Origin: Acidimicrobiaceae bacterium
GTDB lineage: Bacteria > Actinomycetota > Acidimicrobiia > Acidimicrobiales > RAAP-2
Reading direction: 5' to 3'
Assembly: GCA_003138855.1 (NCBI GenBank)
Contig: PLHF01000089.1
Coordinates: 1 to 64,000 of the forward strand
Length of the DNA: 64,000 bases
Shown: piece after piece, positions 20,776 to 31,035 of the stretch
Layout of the letters: each line of letters begins with the position of its first letter
How positions within the stretch are numbered: the first letter of the stretch is position 1
Program-made: the position numbers and the translations under genes
Notes under the pieces: model-generated
What the model saw: only the letters and a program-made list of their open reading frames with translations
Databases searched by the model: none
What the model was told of the DNA's origin: nothing

Positions 20776-23406
20776 GTGAGCGCAGGCAGAACGAGGCCGA
20801 AGCGCCTCGCAACCGAACGTCTCCCGGAGCGTGGCCTTCTCTTCGGGCTGCCGATCGTCACCTCGAAGCTGGTGGCGCCCCCGCTCCCGATCGGCTTCAC
20901 TCCGCGCCCACGTGTCGCCGGCGCCCTCGCGGGCGCAGCCGGCACCATCTGTGTGGTACTGGCACCCGCCGGCTATGGCAAGACGACCGCCACGGTGGAG
21001 GAAGTGGCCGGCGAGGGGGCGGAGAACGTCGCCTGGTTGTCGATCGACGCCTACGACTCGACCGAGCTCAGCTTCTGGGCGCACCTCGCCGCCTCGATCG
21101 ACATGGTGCGCCCCGGGGTCCTTCGGGCCATGGTCGATGCGAACGAGCAGAGCCCCGTTCTCGGAGGGGGCCGGTTGGCGGCATCTCTGCTCGCCGCACT
21201 CGACGGCGACGAGGGACTGGTCGTCGTCCTGGACGATCTCCATCATCTGAGGAGCCGCGCACTGTGGGAGCAGCTCGGGTTCTTCCTCGAGCGCCTGCCT
21301 CCGGGTATTCGGGTCATCGCCACGACCCGAACGGTGACCCCTCTCCCCGTCGAACGCTGGCGGAGCCAGGGCCGGGCCACCGTCGTGGACGAGCAGATCC
21401 TCCGGTTCGACGCCGTCGAGGCCGCCGGCCTCATCGCCGGCGTCAGCGATCGAGACGTGTCGTCGGGCGAAGTGGCCGAGCTGGTGGCCCGCAGCGAGGG
21501 CTGGGCTGTCGGCCTCGTCTTCGAAGCCCTCGCCGGGCACGCACCGGCCGCGAACGGTGCGGTCCGGTCGGTGGAGAGTCCGAAGCCGCCGCGGACCGTC
21601 ATCAACTACCTGGCCACCGAGGTACTCGACACCCTCGGGGCCGACGACCGCGGGTTTCTGCTGTCGATCTCGGTTCTCGACGAGTTCGACAACGAACTGT
21701 GCCGACGGGTCACCGGCGAGGGTGACGCCGGGTTGCGGTTGCGCTCCCTCCGGGTCGCCAACCTGTTCCTCGTCCCGGTCGATGAAGCTGCCGGACGATT
21801 CCGTTTCCATCACCTGTTCCGCGAGCTCCTGCTCGAAGTGCTCGACCACCGCGATCCCGGTCGGCGGATCGAGCTCCATCGGCGCGCGGCCGAGGCTGCG
21901 GGCGCCGCCGGTGCCGTGCCCGTGCAGATCCACCACCTGCTCGAAGCCGGCGAGGTCGTCGCCGCATTCGATCTCATGGTCCGCCACGCCCTCCGGGTCG
22001 GCAGCCTGGCCACCGCTCGCGAGCTCATTGCCAGCTTCCCTGACGGCTTCGTGCTCGAGGACCCCCGCCGCATGCTCGACTACGTGCTCGTCCAGAGCCT
22101 GGCCGGCGACTGGGAGATGGCCGAGCAGTGGTGTGACCGGGCCGAGTCCGCGCTCGTCGAGGACAGCGGGCCTCTCCGGGCGCGCCTCGAACTCCACCGC
22201 GCCCTGAGTTTCGTCGGTCACGGCGAGGCCCAGGCCGCACTAGACGCACTCGTATCCAGCCGCGCCGCACGGGGGGGAGACACCCGGCCCGACGCCTTGC
22301 TCGATCGCTTCTCGGCAGTGACCGCTGCCCGCGTCCACGTCCTGATCGAGCCCGATCCGCAGGCTGCCTCCTTCTGGCTGGAGGAGGCCCGGAAGCTAGG
22401 CCCCGAGGTCGTCCATGTCCGCCAGATCTCCATTCCGACCTTGACCGCCTTCCTCCGACTGTGGGCGGGGGATCTGGCCCAGGCCGAGCGGCTCGCCCGA
22501 CAGGCCCTGACCGCGGCCGACCAACTCCACATTCCTCTCGGACTTCATGCCTTCGAGGCGCTCCTGGTCCTGACCGACGTGCTCATCGAGACCGCACGGC
22601 TGGCAGAGGCAGTATCCGTTCTCGAGCATGCAGAAGAGATTGCCGGCCAGCTGGCGCCCCTGGCCGGCCAGGTCCACGTCGCGCTCCGACGCGTGGAGAT
22701 CACCGCGGCCACCGAGGGACCCGCCTCCGGTGCGGATGCGGCCGCCCGCGCACGGGCCCGGTTCAACGACCAACGCCTGGGTGCTCCTCTCCTCGATGCG
22801 CTCACGGCACGGCACGCCTACTGGCTGCTGGCCGAAGGTCGGACGATCGAAGCCTCCAAGCTCTCCGACACGCTGCCGCCGGGGCCACCCCGATCCATCC
22901 TGCGCGCACGATTGGCCGCCCTGGAGCACCAGTGGCAGGTGGCCACTTGCCACCTCGCCGATGCGGCGGAGTGGCCTGCGGCTGAGCGCATGGAGGCCGA
23001 ACTGATCCGCAGCAGTGCAGACTGCTACCGGGGAGTGTCGGAGGTCCTCGAGCGCACCGGCGGGTTCGTCTGGACCGTCGTCAAGCAGGGCCAACCTCTG
23101 CTCCTCCATCTCGAATCACTGGGGGACGAGGCCACCCCCGCAGTCACCCGTGTGCTGGAGCGCGCGGTCGAATTCAGCCCCGCCTTCCGACCTGTCCAAT
23201 TCGGCGAAGCGGACGTCCGCATCACAGAGCGCGAGCGGACCCTCCTGCAGCTGCTTCCGAGCCACCTGTCGTACGCGGAGATCGCCGCCGAGTTGTACCT
23301 CTCGGTGAACACGGTGAAGTCGAATCTCAAGACGCTCTACCGGAAGCTCGGCGTGTCGTCGCGCTCGGAGGCCGTTCGGCGGGCTCGCGCCGCCAAGCTC
23401 GGCTGA
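20776..23406 (+). CDS. Large ATP-binding LuxR/MalT-like (LAL) transcriptional regulator
   Basis: Walker A APAGYGKTT near N-terminus; C-terminal LuxR HTH ITERERTLLQLLPSHLSYAEIAAELYLSVNTVKSNLKTLYRKLGVSSR. Start uncertain (ORF open from 20629). Confidence 0.88.
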   Translation: MSAGRTRPKRLATERLPERGLLFGLPIVTSKLVAPPLPIGFTPRPRVAGALAGAAGTICVVLAPAGYGKTTATVEEVAGEGAENVAWLSIDAYDSTELSFWAHLAASIDMVRPGVLRAMVDANEQSPVLGGGRLAASLLAALDGDEGLVVVLDDLHHLRSRALWEQLGFFLERLPPGIRVIATTRTVTPLPVERWRSQGRATVVDEQILRFDAVEAAGLIAGVSDRDVSSGEVAELVARSEGWAVGLVFEALAGHAPAANGAVRSVESPKPPRTVINYLATEVLDTLGADDRGFLLSISVLDEFDNELCRRVTGEGDAGLRLRSLRVANLFLVPVDEAAGRFRFHHLFRELLLEVLDHRDPGRRIELHRRAAEAAGAAGAVPVQIHHLLEAGEVVAAFDLMVRHALRVGSLATARELIASFPDGFVLEDPRRMLDYVLVQSLAGDWEMAEQWCDRAESALVEDSGPLRARLELHRALSFVGHGEAQAALDALVSSRAARGGDTRPDALLDRFSAVTAARVHVLIEPDPQAASFWLEEARKLGPEVVHVRQISIPTLTAFLRLWAGDLAQAERLARQALTAADQLHIPLGLHAFEALLVLTDVLIETARLAEAVSVLEHAEEIAGQLAPLAGQVHVALRRVEITAATEGPASGADAAARARARFNDQRLGAPLLDALTARHAYWLLAEGRTIEASKLSDTLPPGPPRSILRARLAALEHQWQVATCHLADAAEWPAAERMEAELIRSSADCYRGVSEVLERTGGFVWTVVKQGQPLLLHLESLGDEATPAVTRVLERAVEFSPAFRPVQFGEADVRITERERTLLQLLPSHLSYAEIAAELYLSVNTVKSNLKTLYRKLGVSSRSEAVRRARAAKLG

Positions 23407-23538
23407 CGGTGCCCTCGACGACGACGGCCCCTGCCCGAGATTCCTGCGCGCCCGTGTACTGGGTATCATCCTCTCCCGGGCGGCCTCGAGCCGTTCCGGG
23501 CGGTGGCGCCCGCCAACACCATCCCGGGGGGGAATCCT

Positions 23539-25884
23539 GTGCACGGTCGTCGGTCGGTGACGCTGCTGGTCACAATGTCCGTGATGGCCGGGCTCATGGC
23601 CGGTTGCTCGGGTGCGGCCGGCTCGGGGAGCGGCCCCCAGGTGCCGGCCGCCAACGCGCGGGCGAAGTTCACCGGCCACGGATCCATCGGGCAGGCCTAT
23701 CTCCTCGGTGCGTCGCCGGGACAGGGCCTGGTGCTGGCCGACGCCGCCGGCGACCGGGCGGGTGGGGGAACGGCCGATCGTCTGGGAAGTCTCATCGTGC
23801 GCAACGTGCCCCCTGGTCCCGGGTACACCTTCCGGTCGATCGATGGCTCGCGTGTGGCGGCCACGTCGCCGTTCCGAGTGTTGTCCACCTCCGACACGCC
23901 GTCGGCCGCCTTCTACACGAGCCAGCACATGGCGGTCGGTCTCAACTACATCACCATGCGGGACGGGGTACAGCTGGCGGCCACGGTTCGGCTCCCGCCG
24001 GGCAAGACGCTGGCGGACGGCCCGTTCCCCACGGTGATCGAAGAGTCCGGCTACGCCATTGCCGCCCCCCACAGCCTCATCGACGCGGTGCTCCACCTCA
24101 ATGGGGAGTCCACCTCGGACCCGTTGGTCCCTGACTCGGCGACCGCAGTGGGGTCGCTCGTCGCCCCCCTGCTGGGCTTCGCCACGGTCAGTGTGCAGAT
24201 GCGGGGCACCGGCTGCTCGGGAGGAGCGTTCGATCTGTTCGGCCTGCCGACCACCTACGACGGTTACGACGCCGTTGAGACCGTGGCCTCTCAACCGTGG
24301 GTGGCGCACCACAAGGTCGGCATGGTCGGGATCTCCTTCTCGGGGATCTCACAGATGTTCGTGGCCGGCACCCGCCCGCCCGGGCTGGCCGCCATCGCGC
24401 CGATGAGCCTCACCGACGACCTCTACTCCACCGGGTTCCCCGGCGGCATGTTCAACAGCGGGTTCGCCGGGACGTGGATCGCCCAACGGGTCGCCGACGC
24501 CCGACCCGCTCCGCAGGGTGGCCAGCCATACGCCCGGATCCTGATCTCTCAGGGCGACCAGCGCTGCCTCGTCGACCAGGCCCTCCACCTCCAGGCCCAG
24601 AACATCGAGGCCATGCTCCAACAGGCCAGCCACCGGGTCCCGTCCCTCTACGATCAGCGGTCACCCTCGATCTGGGCCAAGCGCGTCGACGTGCCGGTGT
24701 TCCTCTCGGGTGCCTTCCAGGACGAGCAGACCGGGGGGCAGTGGCCCGCCATCGTGAGCGACCTGAGCCATGATCCCGACGTCTGGGTGACCATGGTCAA
24801 CGGCACGCACGTCGACTCACTCGGGCCCGGCACCATCTCCCGGTGGATCGAGTTCCTCGACCTGTTCGTCGCCGACCAGGTCCCCACCTCGTCGCCGGTC
24901 CTGCAGACGCTGGTCACCCAGCTCTATCGACAGCTGGCCAATGCACCAACCGGCCCGGTTGCGGCCATCCAGTTCACCGACGAGCCCAGCGTGGCCGCCG
25001 CCCGTGCTGCCTTCGAACAACAACCGCGGGTGCGGGTGCTCTTCGACAACGGAGGGGGTAGCGCCGGCCCGGGGGCGATGCAACCGGTCTGGAGCGCCGA
25101 CTTCACGTCGTGGCCGCCACCTCAGGCGAAAGCCTCGGCGTGGATGCTCGATCCCGGCGGCACGTTGCTCACGTCGCCGGCGCCGGCGACCACGGTGCTC
25201 ACGTCGCCGGTGCCGGCGACCACGGTGTCGTTCATGCCGGACCCATCCTCCCGCCCCGCCACCGACCTGCCGCAGGGGAACCCGTGGTCGGCGCTTCCGC
25301 CGTATCAGTGGGCACCGGTCACCGGTGCCGGCGGCCTGGGCTTCATCTCGCCGCCGCTGGCCCACGATGTGGTGGTGGTGGGCCCGGGCAGCCTCGACCT
25401 CTGGGTGAAGAGCTCGGCCGCGGACACCGATCTCCAGGCCACCGTGTCGGAAGTCCGGCCGGACGGCAAGGAGCTCTTCGTGCAGACGGGGGAGCTGCGG
25501 GCCAGCGACCGGGCACTGGACAACGGGTCCTCGACGGCCACCCGAGCCGTTCCCACCTACTCGGCGGCCACGGCACGGCCACTTCCCGAGGGCCACTTCA
25601 CCGAGGTGCGGATCCCCATCCTCCCGTTCGGCTACGCCTTCCGGGCCGGGTCGCGCATCCGCGTCACGGTCACCGCACCGGGAGGGGACCGGCCAACCTG
25701 GCAGTTCGTCACGTACCAGACGCACGGCACGGTCAAGGACACCATCGGGCTGGGGGGCGCCACCCGGTCGGCACTCGTCCTCTCGGTCGTGCCCGGCATC
25801 ACCCCGCCGGATCCCCAGCCGGCCTGCCCTTCACTTCGGGGGCAGCCGTGCAGGGCATACGCGGCTGCTGCCAACGGAGGCTAG
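23539..25884 (+). CDS. Secreted CocE/NonD-family hydrolase (X-Pro dipeptidyl-peptidase-like), putative lipoprotein
   Basis: Signal/lipobox GLMAGCSG; MRDGVQLAATVRLPPGK; VGMVGISFSGISQMFVAG; C-terminal jelly-roll-like domain. Confidence 0.85.
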   Translation: MHGRRSVTLLVTMSVMAGLMAGCSGAAGSGSGPQVPAANARAKFTGHGSIGQAYLLGASPGQGLVLADAAGDRAGGGTADRLGSLIVRNVPPGPGYTFRSIDGSRVAATSPFRVLSTSDTPSAAFYTSQHMAVGLNYITMRDGVQLAATVRLPPGKTLADGPFPTVIEESGYAIAAPHSLIDAVLHLNGESTSDPLVPDSATAVGSLVAPLLGFATVSVQMRGTGCSGGAFDLFGLPTTYDGYDAVETVASQPWVAHHKVGMVGISFSGISQMFVAGTRPPGLAAIAPMSLTDDLYSTGFPGGMFNSGFAGTWIAQRVADARPAPQGGQPYARILISQGDQRCLVDQALHLQAQNIEAMLQQASHRVPSLYDQRSPSIWAKRVDVPVFLSGAFQDEQTGGQWPAIVSDLSHDPDVWVTMVNGTHVDSLGPGTISRWIEFLDLFVADQVPTSSPVLQTLVTQLYRQLANAPTGPVAAIQFTDEPSVAAARAAFEQQPRVRVLFDNGGGSAGPGAMQPVWSADFTSWPPPQAKASAWMLDPGGTLLTSPAPATTVLTSPVPATTVSFMPDPSSRPATDLPQGNPWSALPPYQWAPVTGAGGLGFISPPLAHDVVVVGPGSLDLWVKSSAADTDLQATVSEVRPDGKELFVQTGELRASDRALDNGSSTATRAVPTYSAATARPLPEGHFTEVRIPILPFGYAFRAGSRIRVTVTAPGGDRPTWQFVTYQTHGTVKDTIGLGGATRSALVLSVVPGITPPDPQPACPSLRGQPCRAYAAAANGG
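25168..25227. repeat. 30-bp tandem duplication in the CocE-like hydrolase gene
   Basis: ctcacgtcgccggcgccggcgaccacggtg followed by a copy with one mismatch; encodes LTSPAPATTV/LTSPVPATTV. Confidence 0.95.
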
Positions 25885-25937
25885 CGGCACCGACCCCTGG
25901 GTCCCGAGAGGTGCGCAGAGGGACACGGCGTGATGCC

Positions 25938-27524
25938 TCAGGCAGGCGCGTGCTGGTCCTCGTTGCGGTACCGAGCGAGGAGCTCGACCTCGTGTCGGTG
26001 CGAGGGGAAAAGCGTGGAGACGACCACTGCTCCGAGGACGATCGAGACGGCACCGGCGGCGTAGGCCCAGTTGGCGCCGGAAAGGAACGACGCCCGTGCA
26101 CCGGCGACGATCTGTTTCGCGTGCTGCGGGTTGGCCTGGGCCAGCGCCGCCGCGCTCGAGTAGGAGCGCTCGAGGGTATTGGTCACTTGGGTGTCGAGAT
26201 TCGCCCCCGAGGCCGAGATCCGTGAGGCCACGGCGGTTGCGTAGCCGGCGGTCAGGATGGCGCCGAGGATCGACTGCATGATCGACCCGCCCAGGTCGCG
26301 CTGGAGGTCCGCGGTGCCCGAGGCCATGCCGGCCCGGTGCACGGGGACCGAGCCGGTGAGCGAGTGCGATGCGGGAGTGCCGGAGAGCCCGACGCCGATG
26401 CCCATCAGGATGAAGGCGAGTGCCACCGGGGCGTAGCCGGAGGTGGCCGTCCAGAGCAGCAGCATCACGAGGAAGGAGAGGAACAAGAAGGCGTAGCCGA
26501 TGAGCAGCGTCGCCCGTGAGCCCACTCTCTCGATGAGCTTGGCCGAGAGCGGGGCGGCCAGGAGCATGAACAGTGCGGCTGGGACCACGGAGGCACCGGC
26601 CCGGAGTGTGGAGTAGCCGAGCACGTTCTGGAGGAACTGCTCACCGATGAACATCGCCCCCATCAGGGTGCCGAACACGATCAGGCCGGCCACGGCCGCC
26701 ACCCAGAAGATCCGTCGGGAGGCCACCTGGAGGTCGAAGAGCGGGTCCGGTGCCCTCTTCTGGCGGAAGAAGAATGCGGCTAGCGCCACGACGGCGATGA
26801 ACGCGCCGACCAGGGCGGCCCCTGCCTCGCCTGCGCTGGGGGCGAAGTTGATGGCGAGCACCAGCGCCACCACCCCGATGATCGACAGGGCCCCGCCGAG
26901 GTGGTCGACCCTGTCGTCGGTCTCGTTGACGTGGCTCGGCACGAAGACGACGGCGAGCACAAGGGCCACCACGGCGAGCGGGGCGGTGAGCAAGAAGACC
27001 GATCCCCACCAGGCAAAGGTCAGGAGCCATCCGGCCAGAAGCGAGGCGAAGGCGATCATGGCGCCCCCGACCGCCGACCACAGGGCGATCGACCGGGTCC
27101 GGGCCGGGCCGTCCCACAACGCGGTGATCAGCGCGAGCGTCGTCGGATAAGCCATGCCGGCCGCCACTCCGCCCAGGAGTCGGGCAGCGATGAGGAAGCT
27201 GATCGACGGGGCCCATGCGGCCAGGAGCGCCGTGGGGATGGTGAACACCATGCCCAGGAGCAGCATCATCTTGCGCCCGTAGCGGTCGCCCAACGCGCCC
27301 AGGTAGAGCACGGTGCCGGCCAGGCCGAGCGAGAAGCCGACGCTCACCAGGTTGAGCTGTGTCTGCGTGGCGTGGAAGTGCTCCCCGATGCCGGGCAGGG
27401 CCACATTGGCCACCGCCAGGTTGAGGTTCGCCACCGAAGCCACCGAGATGAGCCCGACCAGTACCCACCCTTGGCGTGCTGGGGAAGACGACGCCACCCG
27501 GGTGGCGGGAGCGCTGCTGGTCAT
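25938..27524 (-). CDS. MFS (DHA2-type) drug/solute exporter
   Basis: Multi-TM; LYLGALGDRYGRKMMLLLGMVFT, ARLLGGVAAGMAYPTTLALI. Confidence 0.88.
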   Translation of the reverse strand: MTSSAPATRVASSSPARQGWVLVGLISVASVANLNLAVANVALPGIGEHFHATQTQLNLVSVGFSLGLAGTVLYLGALGDRYGRKMMLLLGMVFTIPTALLAAWAPSISFLIAARLLGGVAAGMAYPTTLALITALWDGPARTRSIALWSAVGGAMIAFASLLAGWLLTFAWWGSVFLLTAPLAVVALVLAVVFVPSHVNETDDRVDHLGGALSIIGVVALVLAINFAPSAGEAGAALVGAFIAVVALAAFFFRQKRAPDPLFDLQVASRRIFWVAAVAGLIVFGTLMGAMFIGEQFLQNVLGYSTLRAGASVVPAALFMLLAAPLSAKLIERVGSRATLLIGYAFLFLSFLVMLLLWTATSGYAPVALAFILMGIGVGLSGTPASHSLTGSVPVHRAGMASGTADLQRDLGGSIMQSILGAILTAGYATAVASRISASGANLDTQVTNTLERSYSSAAALAQANPQHAKQIVAGARASFLSGANWAYAAGAVSIVLGAVVVSTLFPSHRHEVELLARYRNEDQHAPA

Positions 27525-27655
27525 CGTGTCGTTCCCCCTGGGTGTTGTCGGGCGTCTCGACCATGCTGGCTGTTCTGTTGGGGGAATACCAGCACCCCGG
27601 CGGCGTGCCTGCTCTTTCACCAGTTCGTCAGGATCACCTGGGTATCCTCGATGGG

Positions 27656-28186
27656 ATGAGCACGTCACCCGTACGACAACAGCCACTGCAGCCGCGTCCC
27701 GCGGGGCTGTTGGACACCGGGCTCGGGTCACTCCTCGCCTGGTTCCACATCGATTTCCGTCCAAGAGGCAGGCAGCCCTCGTGGTGGCGGCTGGCCATTG
27801 CCACCATCGTCTCGATCGTCGGCTCGCTGGTGGCCGACGCCCTACTGGTGGCGATCGGCACGAAGGTCTTCCCGTCGACCAAGGGGTTCGTGCACTTCCG
27901 GTTCGGCGACTACGCCAAACTCACCATCATCGGGGTGATCATCGCCTGCGCTGCCTGGCCCGTGGTCACCCGGATCTCGTCGCGACCGCGGCGCCTGTTC
28001 TTCTGGCTGGCCATTGCGGTCACTGCCGCGCTGCTCCTGCCCGATCTCTGGATTCTTCTGCACGGGGAGCCGGCCAACGCCGTTCTGGTCCTGGTGGCCA
28101 TGCACCTGGCCATTGCCGTCGTGGCCTACAACGCCCTGGTCCGGCTGGCGCCGGCCGGAGGGGAACGGCTGCACGCACGACGCTGA
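27656..28186 (+). CDS. Hypothetical membrane protein (DUF6069-like)
   Basis: Several hydrophobic segments, DYAKLTIIGVIIACAAWPVVTRISSRPRRLFFWLA. Confidence 0.6.
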   Translation: MSTSPVRQQPLQPRPAGLLDTGLGSLLAWFHIDFRPRGRQPSWWRLAIATIVSIVGSLVADALLVAIGTKVFPSTKGFVHFRFGDYAKLTIIGVIIACAAWPVVTRISSRPRRLFFWLAIAVTAALLLPDLWILLHGEPANAVLVLVAMHLAIAVVAYNALVRLAPAGGERLHARR

Positions 28187-28364
28187 CGGTCGAAGGCCGG
28201 CCGGCAGGGGGAGCCGGCGCCGTGCGCACCGCTCGATCGGTGCGAGAATTGGGAGCCGGTCGCTCCGGCAATGATCGTGACGAATCGGCCGGTGGTGATG
28301 GAGGGGCGATTCGGCGCACCCACGGAGAGAGCCCCGATGACGCCGACGACGACCCCACAGCGCG

Positions 28365-28886
28365 ATGACTGATCCGTCGGCACCCGGTCCCGAAGCGCCC
28401 GGGCACGAGGGGGCGGTGCACTGGCTGGCCGACTACGTGTACGGGACCATCGCCACTCTGGTGGCGATCGCCGGCCTCACCTTCGAGTCCAACCCCGGAG
28501 AGCTCACCACAGCCGGGGTGGTGATCGTCGGAGCGGTGGCCATCTGGTTCGCCCATACGTTGTCCCGTCTGGTCGTCAGGCGGTCGTGGCAGCGCCTCCG
28601 GTTGACGTGGGCCGAGGTGGGTGACGAGTTGGCAGGTTCGTGGTCCATCGTGTCCGCCGCCATTCCGGCCACTCTGATCTTCATCCTGGCCGGCGCCCAC
28701 CTGTGGTCGATGCGGACAGCCTTCGCCCTGGCCGAGGGCGTGGGCGTGCTCGCCCTGGCTGCAGTGGGGATCGGGACGGTGGGGGGTGCGGACCGATCGC
28801 TGTTCCGGAGGGTGCTCTACGTCGTCGGCCTGGTGTCGGTGGGGATCATCATCGTGCTGCTCGAACTGGCGGTCCATCTGCTGTAG
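28365..28886 (+). CDS. Hypothetical multi-pass membrane protein
   Basis: Hydrophobic ORF with typical start, 173 aa. Confidence 0.6.
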   Translation: MTDPSAPGPEAPGHEGAVHWLADYVYGTIATLVAIAGLTFESNPGELTTAGVVIVGAVAIWFAHTLSRLVVRRSWQRLRLTWAEVGDELAGSWSIVSAAIPATLIFILAGAHLWSMRTAFALAEGVGVLALAAVGIGTVGGADRSLFRRVLYVVGLVSVGIIIVLLELAVHLL

Positions 28887-28954
28887 CGGTGGGGCGCCAG
28901 GCCGATAGGGTGGGCCGAGGACTGCAGCGTCCTCGGGACGGAGGGAGGCCACCG

Positions 28955-29269
28955 GTGAACGACCAGGGCGTGATCGGGGACGTGGGGCCCAATGGTGGTG
29001 AGTCATTGGCACAGGGCTTCACCGATGCGGAGCTGACCGAGCTGGCCCTGGCGGCAGACCCAGGTGCGCCCATCGACGACGACGCCGTGCCCGTTGCGGT
29101 CTACCTGGCCCAGGAACCGGGCCTCCTGCCCTCCTGGTACATGCCCTCGCCGATGACACGCCACAGCAGGGGCTGGCAGGTTCCCGTCGTCCTGGTGATC
29201 GTGGCTGCCTTCGTGATCATCGAGGCGTTCGGCCTGTGCAGCACGTTCGGCCAGCTGGTGCCGGGCTGA
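28955..29269 (+). CDS. Small hypothetical protein with one C-terminal TM segment
   Basis: gagggaggccaccgGTG start context; WQVPVVLVIVAAFVIIEAFGL. Confidence 0.55.
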   Translation: MNDQGVIGDVGPNGGESLAQGFTDAELTELALAADPGAPIDDDAVPVAVYLAQEPGLLPSWYMPSPMTRHSRGWQVPVVLVIVAAFVIIEAFGLCSTFGQLVPG

Positions 29270-29461
29270 ACTCCATCGTCGGCTGGCCGTGTCCGCCGAT
29301 TGAACACGCAAAGTGGTGGAGCAACAACGCAGGGTGCTCGACAGTTGCCTGATGCAGTTCTACCAGGCAAAATGGAAGTATCCGGAGGTGGCGACCTAAG
29401 GGCGCCGAAGATCCGGTCGGAGTAGGTGGAGGCAGACTTCCACGGAAAGAGGGGCATTGTT

Positions 29462-29782
29462 ATGTGGGCGAAGCGACTGGTGATCGGTGCTGGACTAGCG
29501 GTGGCGTCGTTCCTGATGGTCCCCGGCGTGGCCGGTGCAGCCAGCACTAGTTGTTACACCGGCTGTACCCCGCCCACGGTCGCCGCGACGTCCGTTGGAA
29601 TAAGTCCGTCGAGTGGGTTGCCGTACAGCTCGACGACGAGTGCGGCCGCCCCGACGACTCCGGAAGGCACGTCGAGCCTCCCCTTCACCGGGGCAGACGT
29701 GGAGGAGTTGGCGGTCGTGGGTGTCGCCGCCGTACTGGCCGGTGGGCTCCTGCTCCGCCGCCGCCGCCGTTCGGTCGCCTGA
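29462..29782 (+). CDS. Very short LPxTG-type cell-wall-anchored surface protein
   Basis: Signal peptide ending GVAGAA, Thr/Ser-rich stretch, LPFTG + hydrophobic helix + RRRRRS tail. Confidence 0.8.
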   Translation: MWAKRLVIGAGLAVASFLMVPGVAGAASTSCYTGCTPPTVAATSVGISPSSGLPYSSTTSAAAPTTPEGTSSLPFTGADVEELAVVGVAAVLAGGLLLRRRRRSVA

Positions 29783-29958
29783 GCAGACCTCCTCCCCAGT
29801 GGTGTTGCGCCTCACCTGATCGATGTTCCATGGGTCGAGGCATCGTTGTCGTGAAGTGCAGGCATGAGGCGCGTTGAGATGTGGCGCCGCCTCGGTCCGC
29901 TGAGCTCCTGCCCGGCAACCGCCCGGCCCGGCCCCTCCCAGGTCGAACCTCGGCGGCG

Positions 29959-30858
29959 TCAGAAGCTGGCAGGCAACAGCGGGGCCACCGCCCCGAAGAA
30001 GAAGAAGACGACGCCCAGCCAGGCGACCAGCCCGACCCCGATGACCACGGCCCGCCGTGACCGCCGCGACCGGCCGACGGCGATCCACAGCCCTGCGGTC
30101 AGCGCGACCACCACCACGCCCCAGAGGATGGCGGCCGCCCAGTTCCGGGCCGGCGTCGGTGACGAGGAGCGACGACGGGGAGGGGCGGGTACCGGTACCG
30201 CCTTGGGGTGCACCAGAATGCTGGCCACCAGCGCGGCGTGGACCACCAATCGTTGGCTGGCGCTGTAACGCGGGGTGCACGTCGTCAAGGTGAGCTGGGG
30301 GGTCGTCGTCGGGCCGACGACGACCACGTCGCTCGGGCTCACGGCCATGCTCCCGGTCACGTGGTAGAGGAAGGTTCCCTGCAGGGTGGTGACCGTGATG
30401 GAATCGCCCGGAACGAGGTCGTTGAGGTTGTAGAAGGGGTGCTGGTAGGTCGTGCGGTGCCCGGCGATGGAGGCATTCCCCGCTTCACCCGGTAGCGGTG
30501 TGCCCGGGTAGTGCCCGGGGCCGGCCTGCAGTTGGGCTTCGCCGGTGCCTTCGACCACCACCATCGACACACCGATCTTCGGGATGGTGATGACGCCCAC
30601 CGCGCTGCCGGTCGGTGGGTCGGGTGTGATGGGTGCCACCTGGGCGGCCCGGCCCGTACCGTTGCCGGTCGTGGGGGTCGTCGTGGGCAGCGCCCCCGCC
30701 TGCTGTTGGGCGGCTCGGAACTCTCCGCGCAATTGGCTCTGGGCCCGCGCCGTCTGCAGGCCGGTGCCCCACAGCAGGTAGGGGATGAACAGCAGAATCA
30801 GAACACCGGAGACCAGCACCACCCGCCCGACCGCCATTCGGATGGTCGTGAACGACAC
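29959..30858 (-). CDS. Class E-type sortase
   Basis: N-terminal TM; GNASIAGHRTTYQHPFYNLNDLVPGD (His); TLTTCTPRYSASQRLVV (Cys, Arg). Confidence 0.9.
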   Translation of the reverse strand: MSFTTIRMAVGRVVLVSGVLILLFIPYLLWGTGLQTARAQSQLRGEFRAAQQQAGALPTTTPTTGNGTGRAAQVAPITPDPPTGSAVGVITIPKIGVSMVVVEGTGEAQLQAGPGHYPGTPLPGEAGNASIAGHRTTYQHPFYNLNDLVPGDSITVTTLQGTFLYHVTGSMAVSPSDVVVVGPTTTPQLTLTTCTPRYSASQRLVVHAALVASILVHPKAVPVPAPPRRRSSSPTPARNWAAAILWGVVVVALTAGLWIAVGRSRRSRRAVVIGVGLVAWLGVVFFFFGAVAPLLPASF

Positions 30859-31035
30859 GTGGCGATGCTAGCGGTGCAGCAGCCCGGGACCCGGCCGCGG
30901 CGTGGGACTGCGCTCGGGCCCAGGCTCGGTGATGCCGTTGCCGGAGCCCGCTCCGGTACCATCGGGGGCTCGTATCCGTTGCGTCGGCGGCGCCTGCAGC
31001 GATGCAGGTCCGTTCGCCGGTGCCATGAGCATCGA

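Noticed and set aside
29285-29461. c-di-GMP-I (GEMM) riboswitch upstream of the LPFTG gene
   Set aside because: cacgcaaag/acgca fragments are present but not in the order or spacing of the GEMM consensus; kept only as a generic structured-leader candidate.
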